Of a stretch of DNA of 64,000 bases, positions 7,950 to 16,967 are shown piece after piece. Numbering within the stretch: the stretch's first letter is position 1; the number at the start of each line of letters is the position of its first letter. This stretch comes from Micromonospora saelicesensis (GTDB taxonomy: Bacteria; Actinomycetota; Actinomycetes; Mycobacteriales; Micromonosporaceae): contig NZ_FMCR01000004.1 of the NCBI RefSeq assembly GCF_900091575.1, forward strand, positions 1 to 64,000, read 5' to 3'. The notes under the pieces are model-generated. The model was not told the DNA's origin and searched no databases. It saw only the letters and a list, made by a program, of their open reading frames with translations. The translations under genes were made by a program, and so were the position numbers.

Positions 7950-8768
7950 GTGTCCGCGACCCCCTTGCTGGAACTCCGCGGGATCGACAAGAGCTTCGGT
8001 CCCGTCCAGGTGCTCCGCGACGTCGCCCTGACCGTCCACCCGGGCGAAGTGACCGCACTGGTCGGCGACAACGGCGCCGGCAAGTCGACCCTGGTGAAGT
8101 GCATCAGCGGCATCCACCCCACCGACGCTGGAGAGTTCCTGTTCAACGGTGAACCGGTGCACATCGGCAGCCCCCGCGACGCCGCCACGCTCGGCATCGA
8201 GGTCGTCTACCAGGACCTCGCGCTCTGCGACAACCTGGACATCGTGCAGAACATGTTCCTCGGCCGGGAGAGGCGCAGCGGCATCGTCCTCGACGAGCCG
8301 ACAATGGAACAGCTCGCCGCCGAAACCCTGGCAGGGCTCTCCATCCGCACCGTCACCTCACTCCGCCAGCACGTGTCCAGCCTCTCCGGTGGCCAGCGCC
8401 AGACCGTAGCCATCGCCAAGGCGGTGCTCTGGAACAGCAAGCTGGTCATCCTGGACGAGCCAACTGCGGCGCTCGGCGTGGCACAGACCGCCCAGGTGCT
8501 CGAACTGGTCCGCCGCCTCGCCGACAACGGCCTGGCCGTGGTGCTCATCTCGCACAACATGAACGACGTCTTCGCCGTCTCCGACCGGATCGCCGCGCTG
8601 TACCTCGGCCAGATGGTCGCCCAGGTGAAGACCACCGACATCACCCACGCCCAGGTGGTCGAGCTGATCACCGCCGGGCGCTCGGGCGGGCTCGGCCTCG
8701 CCACCGACCCGGGCAGCAACGGCGACGGCCCGCAGCCGGCCGACTCGACCTCAGGAGGCGTCCGATGA
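7950..8768 (+). CDS. Sugar ABC transporter ATP-binding protein (single ABC domain)
   Basis: 272 residues from a GTG at 7950 with aaggag upstream. Walker A is GDNGAGKST near residue 43, the signature is LSGGQRQ, and Walker B is LVILDEPTAALG. Only one ABC domain is present, whereas XylG and RbsA usually carry two (about 500 residues), so the organisation resembles FrcA-type monosaccharide importers. It energises uptake with the adjacent permease, with which it overlaps by 4 nt (ATGA). Confidence 0.93.
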   Translation: MSATPLLELRGIDKSFGPVQVLRDVALTVHPGEVTALVGDNGAGKSTLVKCISGIHPTDAGEFLFNGEPVHIGSPRDAATLGIEVVYQDLALCDNLDIVQNMFLGRERRSGIVLDEPTMEQLAAETLAGLSIRTVTSLRQHVSSLSGGQRQTVAIAKAVLWNSKLVILDEPTAALGVAQTAQVLELVRRLADNGLAVVLISHNMNDVFAVSDRIAALYLGQMVAQVKTTDITHAQVVELITAGRSGGLGLATDPGSNGDGPQPADSTSGGVR

Positions 8769-10027
8769 CCACCACCGCCGTGCGGAAGGACGGCCCCGCC
8801 GCCGTCACACCGACGCCGACCGTCGGAGGCCACTTCCGCAACTACCTGAGTCGGGTACGCGGTGGCGACGTCGGCGCGCTACCGGCCGTACTCGGCCTGA
8901 TCGTGCTCTGCACCGTCTTCGCGATCATGCGGCCGTCGTCGTTCCTGTCGGCCGGCAACTTCGCCAACCTCTTCACCCAGGGCGCGGCGGTCACGCTGAT
9001 CGCGATGGGCCTGGTCTTCGTGCTGCTGCTCGGCGAGATCGACCTGTCCGCCGGCTTCGCCAGCGGCGTCTGCGCGGCGGTGCTGGCCAATGTGGTCACA
9101 GTGCTCGGCTACCCCTGGTGGGTCGCCGTGCTCGCCGCTGTCGCCACCGGTGTGGTCATCGGCACCACGCTCGGCATGCTCGTCGCGAAGATCGGCATTC
9201 CGTCCTTCGTGGTCACCCTCGCCGGCTTCCTCGCCTTCCAGGGCGTCGTGCTGCTGCTCGTCAAGGATGGCACCAACATCTCCGTCCGCGACGACGTGCT
9301 GGTCGCCATCGCCAACCGCAACCTCGGCCCCACGTTGGGCTGGGCGCTGACCGCCCTCGCCGTCGTCGGCTACGCGGCGGTGCAACTGCTGCGCCACCGC
9401 AACCGGGCGGCCCGCGGTCTGATCACCGACCCGCTCGCGGTGGTGGCGCTACGGATCGGCGGGCTCGCCGTCATCCTCGGAGCGGCGGTGTACGTGCTCA
9501 ACCTGGAGCGCAGCCGTAACGTCCTCATCGTCTCGCTCAAGGGTGTGCCGATCGTGGTGCCGATCATCGCGGTGCTGCTTGTCGTCTGGACGTTCGTACT
9601 ACAGCGCACCAGCTACGGCCGGCACATCTACGCCGTGGGCGGCAACCGGGAAGCGGCCCGCCGGGCCGGCATCGGAGTCGACCGGATCCGGATCTCCGTG
9701 TTCGTGATCTGCTCGTCCATGGCCGCCATCGGTGGCATCGTGGCGGCCAGTCGGGCCAACTCGGTCGACCCGAACACCGGGGGCAGTAACGTACTGCTCT
9801 ACGCGGTCGGCGCGGCGGTGATCGGCGGCACCAGCCTCTTCGGTGGCAAGGGCCGCGTCCTCGACGCCGTACTCGGCGGCGCGGTGGTCGCGGTCATCGA
9901 GAACGGAATGGGCCTGATGGGGTACACCGCTGGAGTCAAGTACGTGGTCACCGGCGTCGTACTGCTGCTCGCCGCCAGCGTCGACGCGCTCTCCCGCCGC
10001 CGCGCGGCAGCCACCGGCACCCGCTGA
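8765..10027 (+). CDS. Sugar ABC transporter permease (XylH/FrcC-like)
   Basis: 420 residues with about ten hydrophobic segments typical of BPD_transp_2 permeases (GLVFVLLLGEIDLSAG, GIPSFVVTLAGFLAFQG, LLYAVGAAVIGGTSLFGGKG). These motifs are shared by ribose and xylose permeases. It starts with the ATG overlapping the ATPase stop, so translation is coupled. With the single-domain ATPase it should form the membrane channel of the importer. Confidence 0.93.
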   Translation: MTTTAVRKDGPAAVTPTPTVGGHFRNYLSRVRGGDVGALPAVLGLIVLCTVFAIMRPSSFLSAGNFANLFTQGAAVTLIAMGLVFVLLLGEIDLSAGFASGVCAAVLANVVTVLGYPWWVAVLAAVATGVVIGTTLGMLVAKIGIPSFVVTLAGFLAFQGVVLLLVKDGTNISVRDDVLVAIANRNLGPTLGWALTALAVVGYAAVQLLRHRNRAARGLITDPLAVVALRIGGLAVILGAAVYVLNLERSRNVLIVSLKGVPIVVPIIAVLLVVWTFVLQRTSYGRHIYAVGGNREAARRAGIGVDRIRISVFVICSSMAAIGGIVAASRANSVDPNTGGSNVLLYAVGAAVIGGTSLFGGKGRVLDAVLGGAVVAVIENGMGLMGYTAGVKYVVTGVVLLLAASVDALSRRRAAATGTR

Positions 10028-10049
10028 CCGCGCGGGAGGTAGCACCAGC

Positions 10050-11231
10050 ATGCGCCCAGGACCGAGCCAGGATGACGTCCGGCGGCAGAACCTCGGGGCC
10101 CTGCTGCGACACGTGCACGTCCACGGGGCGACCACGCGTGCCGAACTGACCACCACGCTGGGCCTCAACCGCAGCACCATCGGCGCGCTCACCGCCGACC
10201 TGTCCGCGGTGGGGCTGGTCAGCGAAGGGGCACCGAAGGAAACCGGCCGAGCCGGACGACCGTCACTGGTCGTCCGGCCCGAGTCGGCCCGGGTCTACGC
10301 GTACGCGTACTCAGTGGAGGTGGACCGGCTGCGCGCCGCCCGGATCGGGCTGGGTGGCGCGGTCCTGGACCGCCGGGATCTGGACCGGCCGCGCGGGCTG
10401 CTGGCCGCGGAGGCCGCGCCACTACTGGCCGGCGCGGTAAAGGAGATGCAGCAACTGGCGCCGGCGGACGCGATCTGCGTCGGTGCCGGCGTCGCCGTCT
10501 GCGGCATGGTCCGCCGGGACGACGGCCTGGTCCGACTCGGCCCCACCACTGGCTGGGTGGACGAGCCGATCGGCGCGGCCCTCGCCGACGAGTTGGGCAT
10601 CGACGTACCGGTCACAGTGGGCAACGTGGCCGACGTCGCCGCGTTCGCCGAGCACGCGAGAGGTGTGGCGGCGGGCTGCGACAACGTCCTCTACCTGTAC
10701 GGCGACGTGGGCGTGGGTGCCGGCATCATCGCCGGTGGGCGCCGACTGACCGGGCACGGTGGGTACGGCGGCGAGGTCGGCCACATGAAGGTGGTCCGCG
10801 ACGGCAGGCCCTGTGAGTGCGGCTCCCGGGGCTGTTGGGAGACCGAGATCGGCGAGCACGGCCTCCTGCGTGCCGCCGGACGCTCCGACGCCCGGGGCCG
10901 CGACGCGCTGCTGGCCGTCTTCGACGCCGCCGACCGGGGTGACGCCCGCGCCCAGACGGCGGTCCGCCAGGCCGGCGACTGGCTCGGCTTCGGGGTCGCC
11001 AACCTGGTGAACATCTTCAACCCCGAGATGGTCATCTTCGGCGGCACGATGCGCGACCTCTACCTCGCTGCGGCGGCCCAGATCCGCAGCCGACTCAACT
11101 CCAACGCGCTCGGCGCCTGCCTGGAGCACGTCCGGCTGCGTACGCCGAAACTGGGTACGGACGCGCCCCTGATCGGTGCCGCCGAGCTGGCCTTCGAACG
11201 ACTCCTCGCCGACCCCCTCGACGTGGGCTGA
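10050..11231 (+). CDS. ROK-family transcriptional regulator
   Basis: 393 residues. An N-terminal winged helix-turn-helix (about 12-70, RAELTTTLGLNRSTIGALTADL) is followed by a ROK sugar-kinase-like domain with the ROK signature GHGGYGGEVGHMKV and the zinc motif CECGSRGCWE. It lacks a separate regulator promoter gap (22 nt after the permease), so it is cotranscribed with the importer. ROK repressors with this layout (XylR, NagC) control sugar genes in response to the imported sugar. Confidence 0.92.
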   Translation: MRPGPSQDDVRRQNLGALLRHVHVHGATTRAELTTTLGLNRSTIGALTADLSAVGLVSEGAPKETGRAGRPSLVVRPESARVYAYAYSVEVDRLRAARIGLGGAVLDRRDLDRPRGLLAAEAAPLLAGAVKEMQQLAPADAICVGAGVAVCGMVRRDDGLVRLGPTTGWVDEPIGAALADELGIDVPVTVGNVADVAAFAEHARGVAAGCDNVLYLYGDVGVGAGIIAGGRRLTGHGGYGGEVGHMKVVRDGRPCECGSRGCWETEIGEHGLLRAAGRSDARGRDALLAVFDAADRGDARAQTAVRQAGDWLGFGVANLVNIFNPEMVIFGGTMRDLYLAAAAQIRSRLNSNALGACLEHVRLRTPKLGTDAPLIGAAELAFERLLADPLDVG

Positions 11232-11250
11232 TCCGCGTACGCTGTCCGGC

Positions 11251-11547
11251 GTGGATGTCGAGCTGCGCGCCTCCGACGACGACCGCAACCGGGTGGTCGC
11301 CGCGCTGCACCAGCACACTGCGGCGGGCCGGCTGACGCTCGACGAGTTCTCCGATCGGGCCGGTGCGGTGTGGACGGCACGCACCCTCGGTGACCTGGCC
11401 GCGCTGACCCGCGATCTACCGGCCCTGCCCAACCCGGTCGTCGACGCCGGCCCGGTCGAGCGCGGGCGTCAGGAGCTGCTGATGGTCTTCGCCGCTGCGG
11501 CGCTCACCCTGCTGCTGCTCGGAGGCCTGCTCGCCGTCACCCGCTGA
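11251..11547 (+). CDS. DUF1707 small membrane protein
   Basis: 98 residues from a GTG at 11251 (VDVELRASDDDRNRVVAAL). Residues 3-55 are the DUF1707 domain (RASDDDRNRVVAALHQHTAAG through LDEFSDRAGAVWTARTLGDL). The C-terminus is one membrane helix (LMVFAAAALTLLLLGGLLAV). Such proteins are common in actinobacteria and of unknown role. It follows the ROK gene by 19 nt but is probably unrelated to sugar uptake. Confidence 0.8.
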   Translation: MDVELRASDDDRNRVVAALHQHTAAGRLTLDEFSDRAGAVWTARTLGDLAALTRDLPALPNPVVDAGPVERGRQELLMVFAAAALTLLLLGGLLAVTR

Positions 11548-11672
11548 TCCCTGTCGCTCCGCGATGAACTGATCGCGCGATCAGTCCGTACCAGTGGGCG
11601 GACGGGCAACCGGCAGGATACGGCTGCCCGGTCCAGACGCGTTCCGGTCCGGACCGAGGAGGCACCACAGAC

Positions 11673-12413
11673 ATGGCACCGCTCAGATCCGCCCATCGCC
11701 GACTGGGCACCCGGACGCACCGAGCGGCGATGCTGCTCATCGCGGTCATCGCGGGGGTCGGAGTCCTGCCCGGCGTGGCCGTCGCCGCACCCGCCGGTGG
11801 CCAGCAGCTCAACGCCGCCGACATGACACTGCTCAACGGGGTGCGGCTGGCCGGGCTGTGGGAGATGCCAGCCGGCCAGATGGCCGCCGAGAAGGGACAG
11901 TCGGCGAAGGTCCGGGAGATCGGTGCCGGCATCGCCAGCGAGCACCAGAAGCTCGACCAGCTCGTGGTCGACGCGGCCAACAAGTTGGGCGCGACGATCC
12001 CCAGCGAGCCGACCGCCGAGCAGAAGGGCTGGCTGGCCGAGATGCAGAAGGCATCCGGCGCCCGGTTCGACCAGATCTTCGTCACCCGGCTCCGAGTCGC
12101 CCACGGCAAGATCTTCCCGGTGATCGGCGCGGTCCGGGCCAGCACCCGGGACGCCACCGTCCGCAAGCTCTGCGAGGACGCCAACGCGTTCGTCCAGCAC
12201 CACATGCAGATGCTGGAGAGCACCGGCCTGGTCCGTTGGCCGGAGCTGCCGCCGGCCGCGCTGCCCGCCCCGGGTGAGGACGGGCTCCTGGCCGCCGCCT
12301 CCGCCAACTCCGGCCCGCAGGTCGGAGTCAGCAGCACCGTCGTCTGGCTGGTCTTCCTCGCCGCGCTGGGCACGGGCGGAATCGCCACCTACCGGATGTT
12401 GCGCCGCAGCTGA
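11673..12413 (+). CDS. DUF4142-type exported, membrane-anchored protein
   Basis: 246 residues. An N-terminal signal sequence (about 19-38, AAMLLIAVIAGVGVLPGVAVAAPA) leads into a helical ferritin-like DUF4142 domain (LNAADMTLLNGVRLAGLWEMPAGQ to VQHHMQMLESTGLV). The C-terminus has a membrane helix (VVWLVFLAALGTGGIATY) and a basic tail, so it is probably held at the outer face of the membrane. gaggaggc precedes the ATG. Function is unknown. Confidence 0.8.
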   Translation: MAPLRSAHRRLGTRTHRAAMLLIAVIAGVGVLPGVAVAAPAGGQQLNAADMTLLNGVRLAGLWEMPAGQMAAEKGQSAKVREIGAGIASEHQKLDQLVVDAANKLGATIPSEPTAEQKGWLAEMQKASGARFDQIFVTRLRVAHGKIFPVIGAVRASTRDATVRKLCEDANAFVQHHMQMLESTGLVRWPELPPAALPAPGEDGLLAAASANSGPQVGVSSTVVWLVFLAALGTGGIATYRMLRRS

Positions 12414-12446
12414 CCGATCAGGCAGCGGCCTGGATGGTGGCTCGCG

Positions 12447-12701
12447 TCAGCGGTCTACCTGGGTGAAGTCCCAGGAGTGCGGGGCGCGGGCCACCAGCAT
12501 GGCTGGTGGGTCCGGCAGCGGGCGGGGGCTGCTGCGCCACTTGGAGATCACCACCACGCGGTGATCGGTGGAGGAGAAGACCTCGCTGGAGACGTGGAGC
12601 GGGTCGTGCTCCAACTCGGGCAGGGCGGTGTCGCACACCCAGGTGATCAGGTCGGCGACTCCGTACGCCTCAGCGCGCGCCTCCCACATCCGCACGATCA
12701 T
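12447..12701 (-). CDS. Small conserved hypothetical protein downstream of tsaD
   Basis: 84 residues starting MIVRMWEARAEAYGVADLITWV at the ATG at 12701; a longer open frame runs back into tsaD and is not used. The sequence (HVSSEVFSSTDHRVVVISKW, PHSWDFTQVDR) resembles the single-domain dimeric alpha-beta-barrel fold of small monooxygenase-like proteins, but this is a guess. It starts 14 nt after the tsaD stop, so it is likely cotranscribed. Confidence 0.7.
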   Translation of the reverse strand: MIVRMWEARAEAYGVADLITWVCDTALPELEHDPLHVSSEVFSSTDHRVVVISKWRSSPRPLPDPPAMLVARAPHSWDFTQVDR

Positions 12702-12715
12702 GTCCGCCGCTCCCG

Positions 12716-13762
12716 TCACACGCTGACCGTGGTCAACGGCAGCGCCGAATCGGCTGGCAGGTCCAGTCGGCTCGGAGCGACCCCGGCGGCGACCAGGTGC
12801 GAACCGAGCGCGGCCACCATCGCGCCGTTGTCGGTGCACAACTTCGGCCTGGGTACCCGGACCCGGATGCCGTACTTCTCGGCTCGCTGCTCGGCCATCG
12901 CCCGCAGCCGCGAGTTCGCCGCCACTCCCCCGCCGATGACCAGGGTCTCGATGCCCTGCGCCCGGCAGGCGGCGAGCGCCTTGCTGGTCAGGACGTCACA
13001 GACCGCCTCCTGGAAGGACGCGGCCACGTCGGCCACCGGAACCGGCTCACCGGCACGCTGACGGGCCTCGACCCAGCGGGCAACCGCCGTCTTCAGGCCC
13101 GAGAACGAGAAGTCGTACCGGTGGGCGGCGAGATCCTTCGCGGCGGTCAGACCGCGGGGGAAGGCGATCGAGGCGGCATCGCCGGCCCGGGCCTCCCGGT
13201 CGATGGGCGGACCGCCCGGGAACGGCAACCCGAGCAGCCGGGCGACCTTGTCGAACGCTTCCCCGGCCGCGTCGTCGATGGTGGCGCCCAGCGGGGTGAC
13301 GCCCCGGGCCAGGTCGTCCACGAGCAGGAGGGACGAGTGGCCGCCGGACACCAGGAGCGCGATGGCGGGTTCGGGCAGTGGGCCGTGCTCAAGAGTGTCC
13401 ACAGCGACGTGGGCGGCGAGGTGGTTGACGCCGTAGATGGGTTTCTCGGCGGCGACCGCGTACCCCTTGGCGGCAGCGACGCCGACCAGCAACGCACCGG
13501 CCAGCCCCGGCCCGGAGGTGACAGCGATCGCGTCGATGTCGGCCAGCGTGACGCCGGCCTCGGTCAGTGCCCGGTCCATCGTCGGCACGATGGCCTCCAG
13601 GTGTGCCCGGCTGGCCACCTCCGGCACCACACCCCCGAACCGGGCGTGTTCCTCGACGCTGGAGGCGAGCGCGTCGGCCAGCAGGGTGTGCCCCCGCACG
13701 ATGCCGACACCGGTCTCGTCGCAGGAGGTCTCGATACCCAGGATCAGTGGTTCGTCAGCCAT
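12716..13762 (-). CDS. tsaD: tRNA t6A transferase TsaD
   Basis: 348 residues from MADEPLILGIETSCDETGVG; the ATG at 13762 is 8 nt inside the end of rimI. It has the ASKHA nucleotide-binding fold and metal-binding histidines in NHLAAHVAVD (His114 and His118). TsaD transfers threonylcarbamoyl to A37 of ANN-decoding tRNAs together with TsaB and TsaE, both encoded nearby. It belongs to the tsaB-rimI-tsaD cluster. Confidence 0.97.
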   Translation of the reverse strand: MADEPLILGIETSCDETGVGIVRGHTLLADALASSVEEHARFGGVVPEVASRAHLEAIVPTMDRALTEAGVTLADIDAIAVTSGPGLAGALLVGVAAAKGYAVAAEKPIYGVNHLAAHVAVDTLEHGPLPEPAIALLVSGGHSSLLLVDDLARGVTPLGATIDDAAGEAFDKVARLLGLPFPGGPPIDREARAGDAASIAFPRGLTAAKDLAAHRYDFSFSGLKTAVARWVEARQRAGEPVPVADVAASFQEAVCDVLTSKALAACRAQGIETLVIGGGVAANSRLRAMAEQRAEKYGIRVRVPRPKLCTDNGAMVAALGSHLVAAGVAPSRLDLPADSALPLTTVSV

Positions 13763-14237
13763 GGTCGTGTGGTCCGTCCCCGGTCGGCTCGGCGTCGCGC
13801 CGCATGACCAGCGCGTCGGTGTTGCTCGGTTGGTAGTAGCCGCGCCGCACCCCGATCGGCTCGAAACCGTACGTCGCGTAGAGGCGTTGAGCTGCGGCGT
13901 TGTCCACGGCGACCTCCAGCAGGGTGCTGCGGGCGTCGCGCCGGACCGCCTCGGCGAGCAACTCCTCCAGCAGGGCACGGCCTACGCCGCGCCGCTGGGC
14001 GTCCCGGCGGACGGCGATGTTCTGTACCCACACCTCGTCTGGCGGAACGCCGGCGAGCCCGGCGTAGCCGAGCACCGACCCGTCCGCGTCAACGGCGACC
14101 CGGTAGTGGTGCCCGTTGGCGAGCTCGCTCCAGAACATGGCGGGCGACCACTTTTCAGCGCCGAAGAGGTCCGCCTCGATCGGCAGCACGTCGTCGATGT
14201 GCCACCAGCGGAACGGTTCGAGCCGTACCGCCATCAT
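13755..14237 (-). CDS. rimI: Ribosomal-protein-alanine N-acetyltransferase RimI
   Basis: 160 residues, GNAT fold. The acetyl-CoA loop is VRRDAQRRGVGRALLEELL, with the conserved LEVAVDNAAAQRLYATYGFE segment after it. It starts with ATG at 14237, overlapping tsaB by 4 nt, and ends inside tsaD. The family acetylates the N-terminus of ribosomal protein S18; in actinobacteria it sits between tsaB and tsaD as here. Confidence 0.93.
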   Translation of the reverse strand: MMAVRLEPFRWWHIDDVLPIEADLFGAEKWSPAMFWSELANGHHYRVAVDADGSVLGYAGLAGVPPDEVWVQNIAVRRDAQRRGVGRALLEELLAEAVRRDARSTLLEVAVDNAAAQRLYATYGFEPIGVRRGYYQPSNTDALVMRRDAEPTGDGPHDHG

Positions 14238-14911
14238 GGCAGGACCGGTTTGCGACCGGTCGCCGCCACCGCGTCGGGGCGGCGCAGGTAGAGCGGGATG
14301 AGCCGCTCACTGGACGCCCCCGCCCGGATCCGCTCGGCGGCGAGCAGCGCCAGCACTGTCGCGTCCGGGTAGCGCGGCTCGACCCGGACGGGCAGGTCCA
14401 GGACCTCGGCGTACCGGTGCGCCCCGTCACCGACCGCGATCGTCGCGCCCAGTTCGCGGGCGCGCGCGGCGGCGACCGCCGGCGCGGACACCTCGGGCCC
14501 GACGATCCGCTGGCCGGTGCCGTCGTAGACGGCCCAGTAGAGCTCCTTGCGCCGGGCGTCGCTGGCGGCCAGGACCGGCACGCCGGACGCCGCCGGGTAA
14601 CCGATGGCGTCCAGCGAACAGACGCCGTACGTGGGGATGCCGAGCACCTGACCCATCGTCGCGGCGGTGACCAGGCCGACCCGCAGCCCGGTGAACGGAC
14701 CCGGGCCGAGCCCGGCGACGATGGCGTCGAGGTCACGCGGGCGCGCGTCAGCGTCGGCGAGGACCGCATCCACCTGGGGCGCGAGCAGCTCACCGTGCGC
14801 ACGGGCGTCGACCGTGCACCGGTGCGCCCGCGACGCCACGCCGTCTGCCGAGACCTCCACCAGCGCGGCGGTGACCGCGGGGGTCGAGCTGTCCACCACG
14901 AGTACGAGCAC
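14234..14911 (-). CDS. tsaB: tRNA t6A biosynthesis protein TsaB
   Basis: 225 residues. MLVLVVDSSTPAVTAALVE is the ATPase-fold N-terminus, and the conserved GPGPFTGLRVGLVTAATMGQVLG segment lies around residue 70. TsaB is the non-catalytic partner of TsaD in t6A synthesis. First gene of the tsaB-rimI-tsaD operon; upstream lies the repeat-rich gap 14912-15470. Confidence 0.95.
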   Translation of the reverse strand: MLVLVVDSSTPAVTAALVEVSADGVASRAHRCTVDARAHGELLAPQVDAVLADADARPRDLDAIVAGLGPGPFTGLRVGLVTAATMGQVLGIPTYGVCSLDAIGYPAASGVPVLAASDARRKELYWAVYDGTGQRIVGPEVSAPAVAAARARELGATIAVGDGAHRYAEVLDLPVRVEPRYPDATVLALLAAERIRAGASSERLIPLYLRRPDAVAATGRKPVLP

Positions 14912-15069
14912 GGTAAGCCAGCCTAGCCGCCCCGCCCCGCGCCCCCGGTCACGCCCCGCCTCCGCCGTCAGCCACGGTCACGCCCACCCACGAGCCGCCC
15001 GCACCACCAACCCTCGGCAGGCCCACACCACGCCAGCCGCCCCGCACCACGGTCGCTCTCCCGCGTGGG

Positions 15070-15285
15070 CGACGGGCCGGCGGGCGGGCCGGGCCGGCGG
15101 ACGGGCGGGCGGACCGGCGGACGGGCGGGCGGACCGGCGGACGGGCCGGGCCGGCGGACGGGCCGGCGGACGGGCCGGCGGACCGGCGGACCGGCGGACG
15201 GGCGGACGGGCGGACCGGCGGACGGGCCGGGCCAGCGGGCGGGGCGGGCCAGCGGACGGGCCGGGCCGGCGGACGGGCCGGGCCA
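15070..15285. repeat. G-rich minisatellite built from cggcggacgggc units
   Basis: About 215 nt made almost wholly of permuted units cggcggac, cgggc and ccgggc, including two adjacent 20-nt copies of cggcggacgggcgggcggac. Frames through it encode only Gly/Arg/Pro-type repeats, so I read it as non-coding. The preceding 14912-15069 shows no gene. With the palindrome at 15298 it fills the gap between tsaB and the XRE gene. Confidence 0.75.
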
Positions 15286-15297
15286 CATCCCCCAGCG

Positions 15298-15343
15298 AGC
15301 GGTATACCTGTGAGTCATATTTATGACTCACAGGTATACCGCT
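15298..15343. promoter_or_regulatory. 21-bp perfect palindrome upstream of the XRE gene
   Basis: Arms 15298-15318 and 15323-15343 (agcggtatacctgtgagtcat) are perfect, with a 4-nt loop attt. Each arm holds smaller palindromes (ggtatacc, tgagtca). It lies 127 nt before the ATG of the XRE-type gene. It could be that protein's operator, or a tsaB-distal hairpin of a dispersed family. Confidence 0.6.
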
Positions 15344-15470
15344 CATCAGGGAACGGCCCTGGTCACCGGTGACGCCTCAGCCGCAGCCCGATGAAGCAGG
15401 GCGACGGCCGTCCAGTCGTGAATACGCCTCAGCGGTTTCGGTCAGGGCTGACGTGGTCCACCATCCCGGG

Positions 15471-16175
15471 ATGCCATCCATTCGTCTCGCCGGCCTGCTC
15501 GGCGCTGCCATCCGTGAGCAACGACAGTCGCGCGAGCTGAGCCAGTGCGAGCTGGCCAAGTTGGCCGGAGTCAGCCAGGCGACGGTCGCCCGGATCGAAG
15601 GCGGCGGCCGAGGGCCCAGCATCGCCATGCTGGAGCGGTTGCTTGCCGCGATGGATGTGCAGTTGGTCGTCGGGGTCGAGCCGTTGGACGCGCACCTCGA
15701 CGCCCGGATCGACGACCTGGCCGCCCGGCCGATCGCCGAGCGGATCGACGAGCTTGGCCTGGATGAGCTGCTGGACCGGCTCACCGACTTTCCGCAGGTG
15801 ATCACCGGGAGCACCGCGGCGCTGTTGCAGGGCGCGCCGGTGCCGGCCGACGCGCTGGAGATCGCCCTGCGCTGGCAGGACTCCAAACCGTTCACCCGCT
15901 GGCTGGAGACGAACTACGGGCAGCGGTGGAACGCCCGCTGGGGTGAGTTCGGCGGGGTGTGGTTGGAGCCCGAGGAGCCGGGCGAACACCGGTGGTCGAC
16001 CCGGTACGGGGAGATCAGGGCCACGATGTGCGACGAGCTGCCCGAGACGATCGAGGTGCGCCACGGCGGGCGGAGTTACCAGGTGGTGCCGCTTGTCGAG
16101 CTGGAGCTGAGCGAGCCGCGCGCCGCCGAACTGTTGCGCCACTACCGGGACCGACAGTTGGCCAGCGACGGCTGA
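15471..16175 (+). CDS. XRE-type helix-turn-helix protein with nucleotidyltransferase-like C-terminal region
   Basis: 234 residues from the ATG at 15471; in-frame GTGs at 15453 and 15369 are alternatives and no ribosome site decides. Residues about 8-60 are an XRE helix-turn-helix (LGAAIREQRQSRELSQCELAKLAGVSQATVARIEGGG). Residues 110 on (DFPQVITGSTAALLQGAPVPADALEIAL) resemble the substrate-binding fold of minimal nucleotidyltransferase or AbiEi-type antitoxins. No toxin partner adjoins it: the next gene, ung, is convergent. It lies in an accessory insertion of the housekeeping block. Confidence 0.75.
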   Translation: MPSIRLAGLLGAAIREQRQSRELSQCELAKLAGVSQATVARIEGGGRGPSIAMLERLLAAMDVQLVVGVEPLDAHLDARIDDLAARPIAERIDELGLDELLDRLTDFPQVITGSTAALLQGAPVPADALEIALRWQDSKPFTRWLETNYGQRWNARWGEFGGVWLEPEEPGEHRWSTRYGEIRATMCDELPETIEVRHGGRSYQVVPLVELELSEPRAAELLRHYRDRQLASDG

Positions 16176-16200
16176 GCCAACTGCCGGCCCGACTGCCGGC

Positions 16201-16902
16201 TCAGCCGGCGGTGCGCTCCCAGTCGATGGTGGGCAGGCCGGCGTCGGCGAGTGCCTTGTTGGCGGCGCTGAACGGGCGGCTACCGAGGAAACCGCGCGGG
16301 TTCATCGGGCTGGGGTGACCCGCCTCCAGCACCACGTGCTGCGGATTGGTGACCAGCGCGGCCTTCTTACGGGCGTAGCCACCCCAGAGCAGGAAGACCA
16401 CCCGCTCCGGTGCCGCGTCCAGTGCCCGGATCGTCGCGTCGGTGAACTCTTCCCAGCCGGCGTTGGCGTGCGAGCCCGGGGTGGCCTGCCGGACGGTCAG
16501 CACCGCGTTGAGCAGCAGCACGCCCTGGGCGGCCCACCCGTCGAGGTTGCCGCTGCGCGGCTTGGGGACGCCCACGTCCTCGCCCAGCTCCTTGAAGACG
16601 TTGCGCAACGACGGCGGCACCGTCACACCGTCGCGGACGCTGAAGCTCAACCCGTGTGCCTGCCCGGCCCGGTGGTAGGGATCCTGCCCGAGGATGAGCA
16701 CCCGGGTGCCCTGGGGCGGGCAGAGCCGGTATGCCGAGAACAGATCCTCCAGCGGCGGGAAGACCGTCTGCGTCGCGTATTCCCGGGCGACGAAGTCGCC
16801 CAGCGCGGCGGTGCGCGCCGGGTCGAGGTGCGGGGTGAGCACGGTGCGCCACTGCTCCGGCAGCAGGGCCAGCAGATCCAGGGCGGGAGCGTCGTCGGGC
16901 AT
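16201..16902 (-). CDS. ung: Uracil-DNA glycosylase, family 1
   Basis: 233 residues from MPDDAPALDLLALLPEQWRTVL at the ATG at 16902; the longer frame upstream is not homologous. The catalytic water-activating motif GQDPYHRAG is at residues 72-80 with Asp74, and the C-terminal HPSPMNPRGF carries the catalytic histidine. It removes uracil from DNA to start base-excision repair. It is convergent with the XRE gene (25 nt apart). Confidence 0.97.
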   Translation of the reverse strand: MPDDAPALDLLALLPEQWRTVLTPHLDPARTAALGDFVAREYATQTVFPPLEDLFSAYRLCPPQGTRVLILGQDPYHRAGQAHGLSFSVRDGVTVPPSLRNVFKELGEDVGVPKPRSGNLDGWAAQGVLLLNAVLTVRQATPGSHANAGWEEFTDATIRALDAAPERVVFLLWGGYARKKAALVTNPQHVVLEAGHPSPMNPRGFLGSRPFSAANKALADAGLPTIDWERTAG

Positions 16903-16967
16903 CGGGAACCTCTCACAGCGCGGGTCGGACCCCCGCACTCTAGGCACCGGGTACGACAGCCGCCGAC

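Noticed and set aside
14912..15313. Gly/Arg-rich open frames through the G-rich minisatellite
   Set aside because: All frames are open because of simple-sequence composition; none has a ribosome site or conserved domain.
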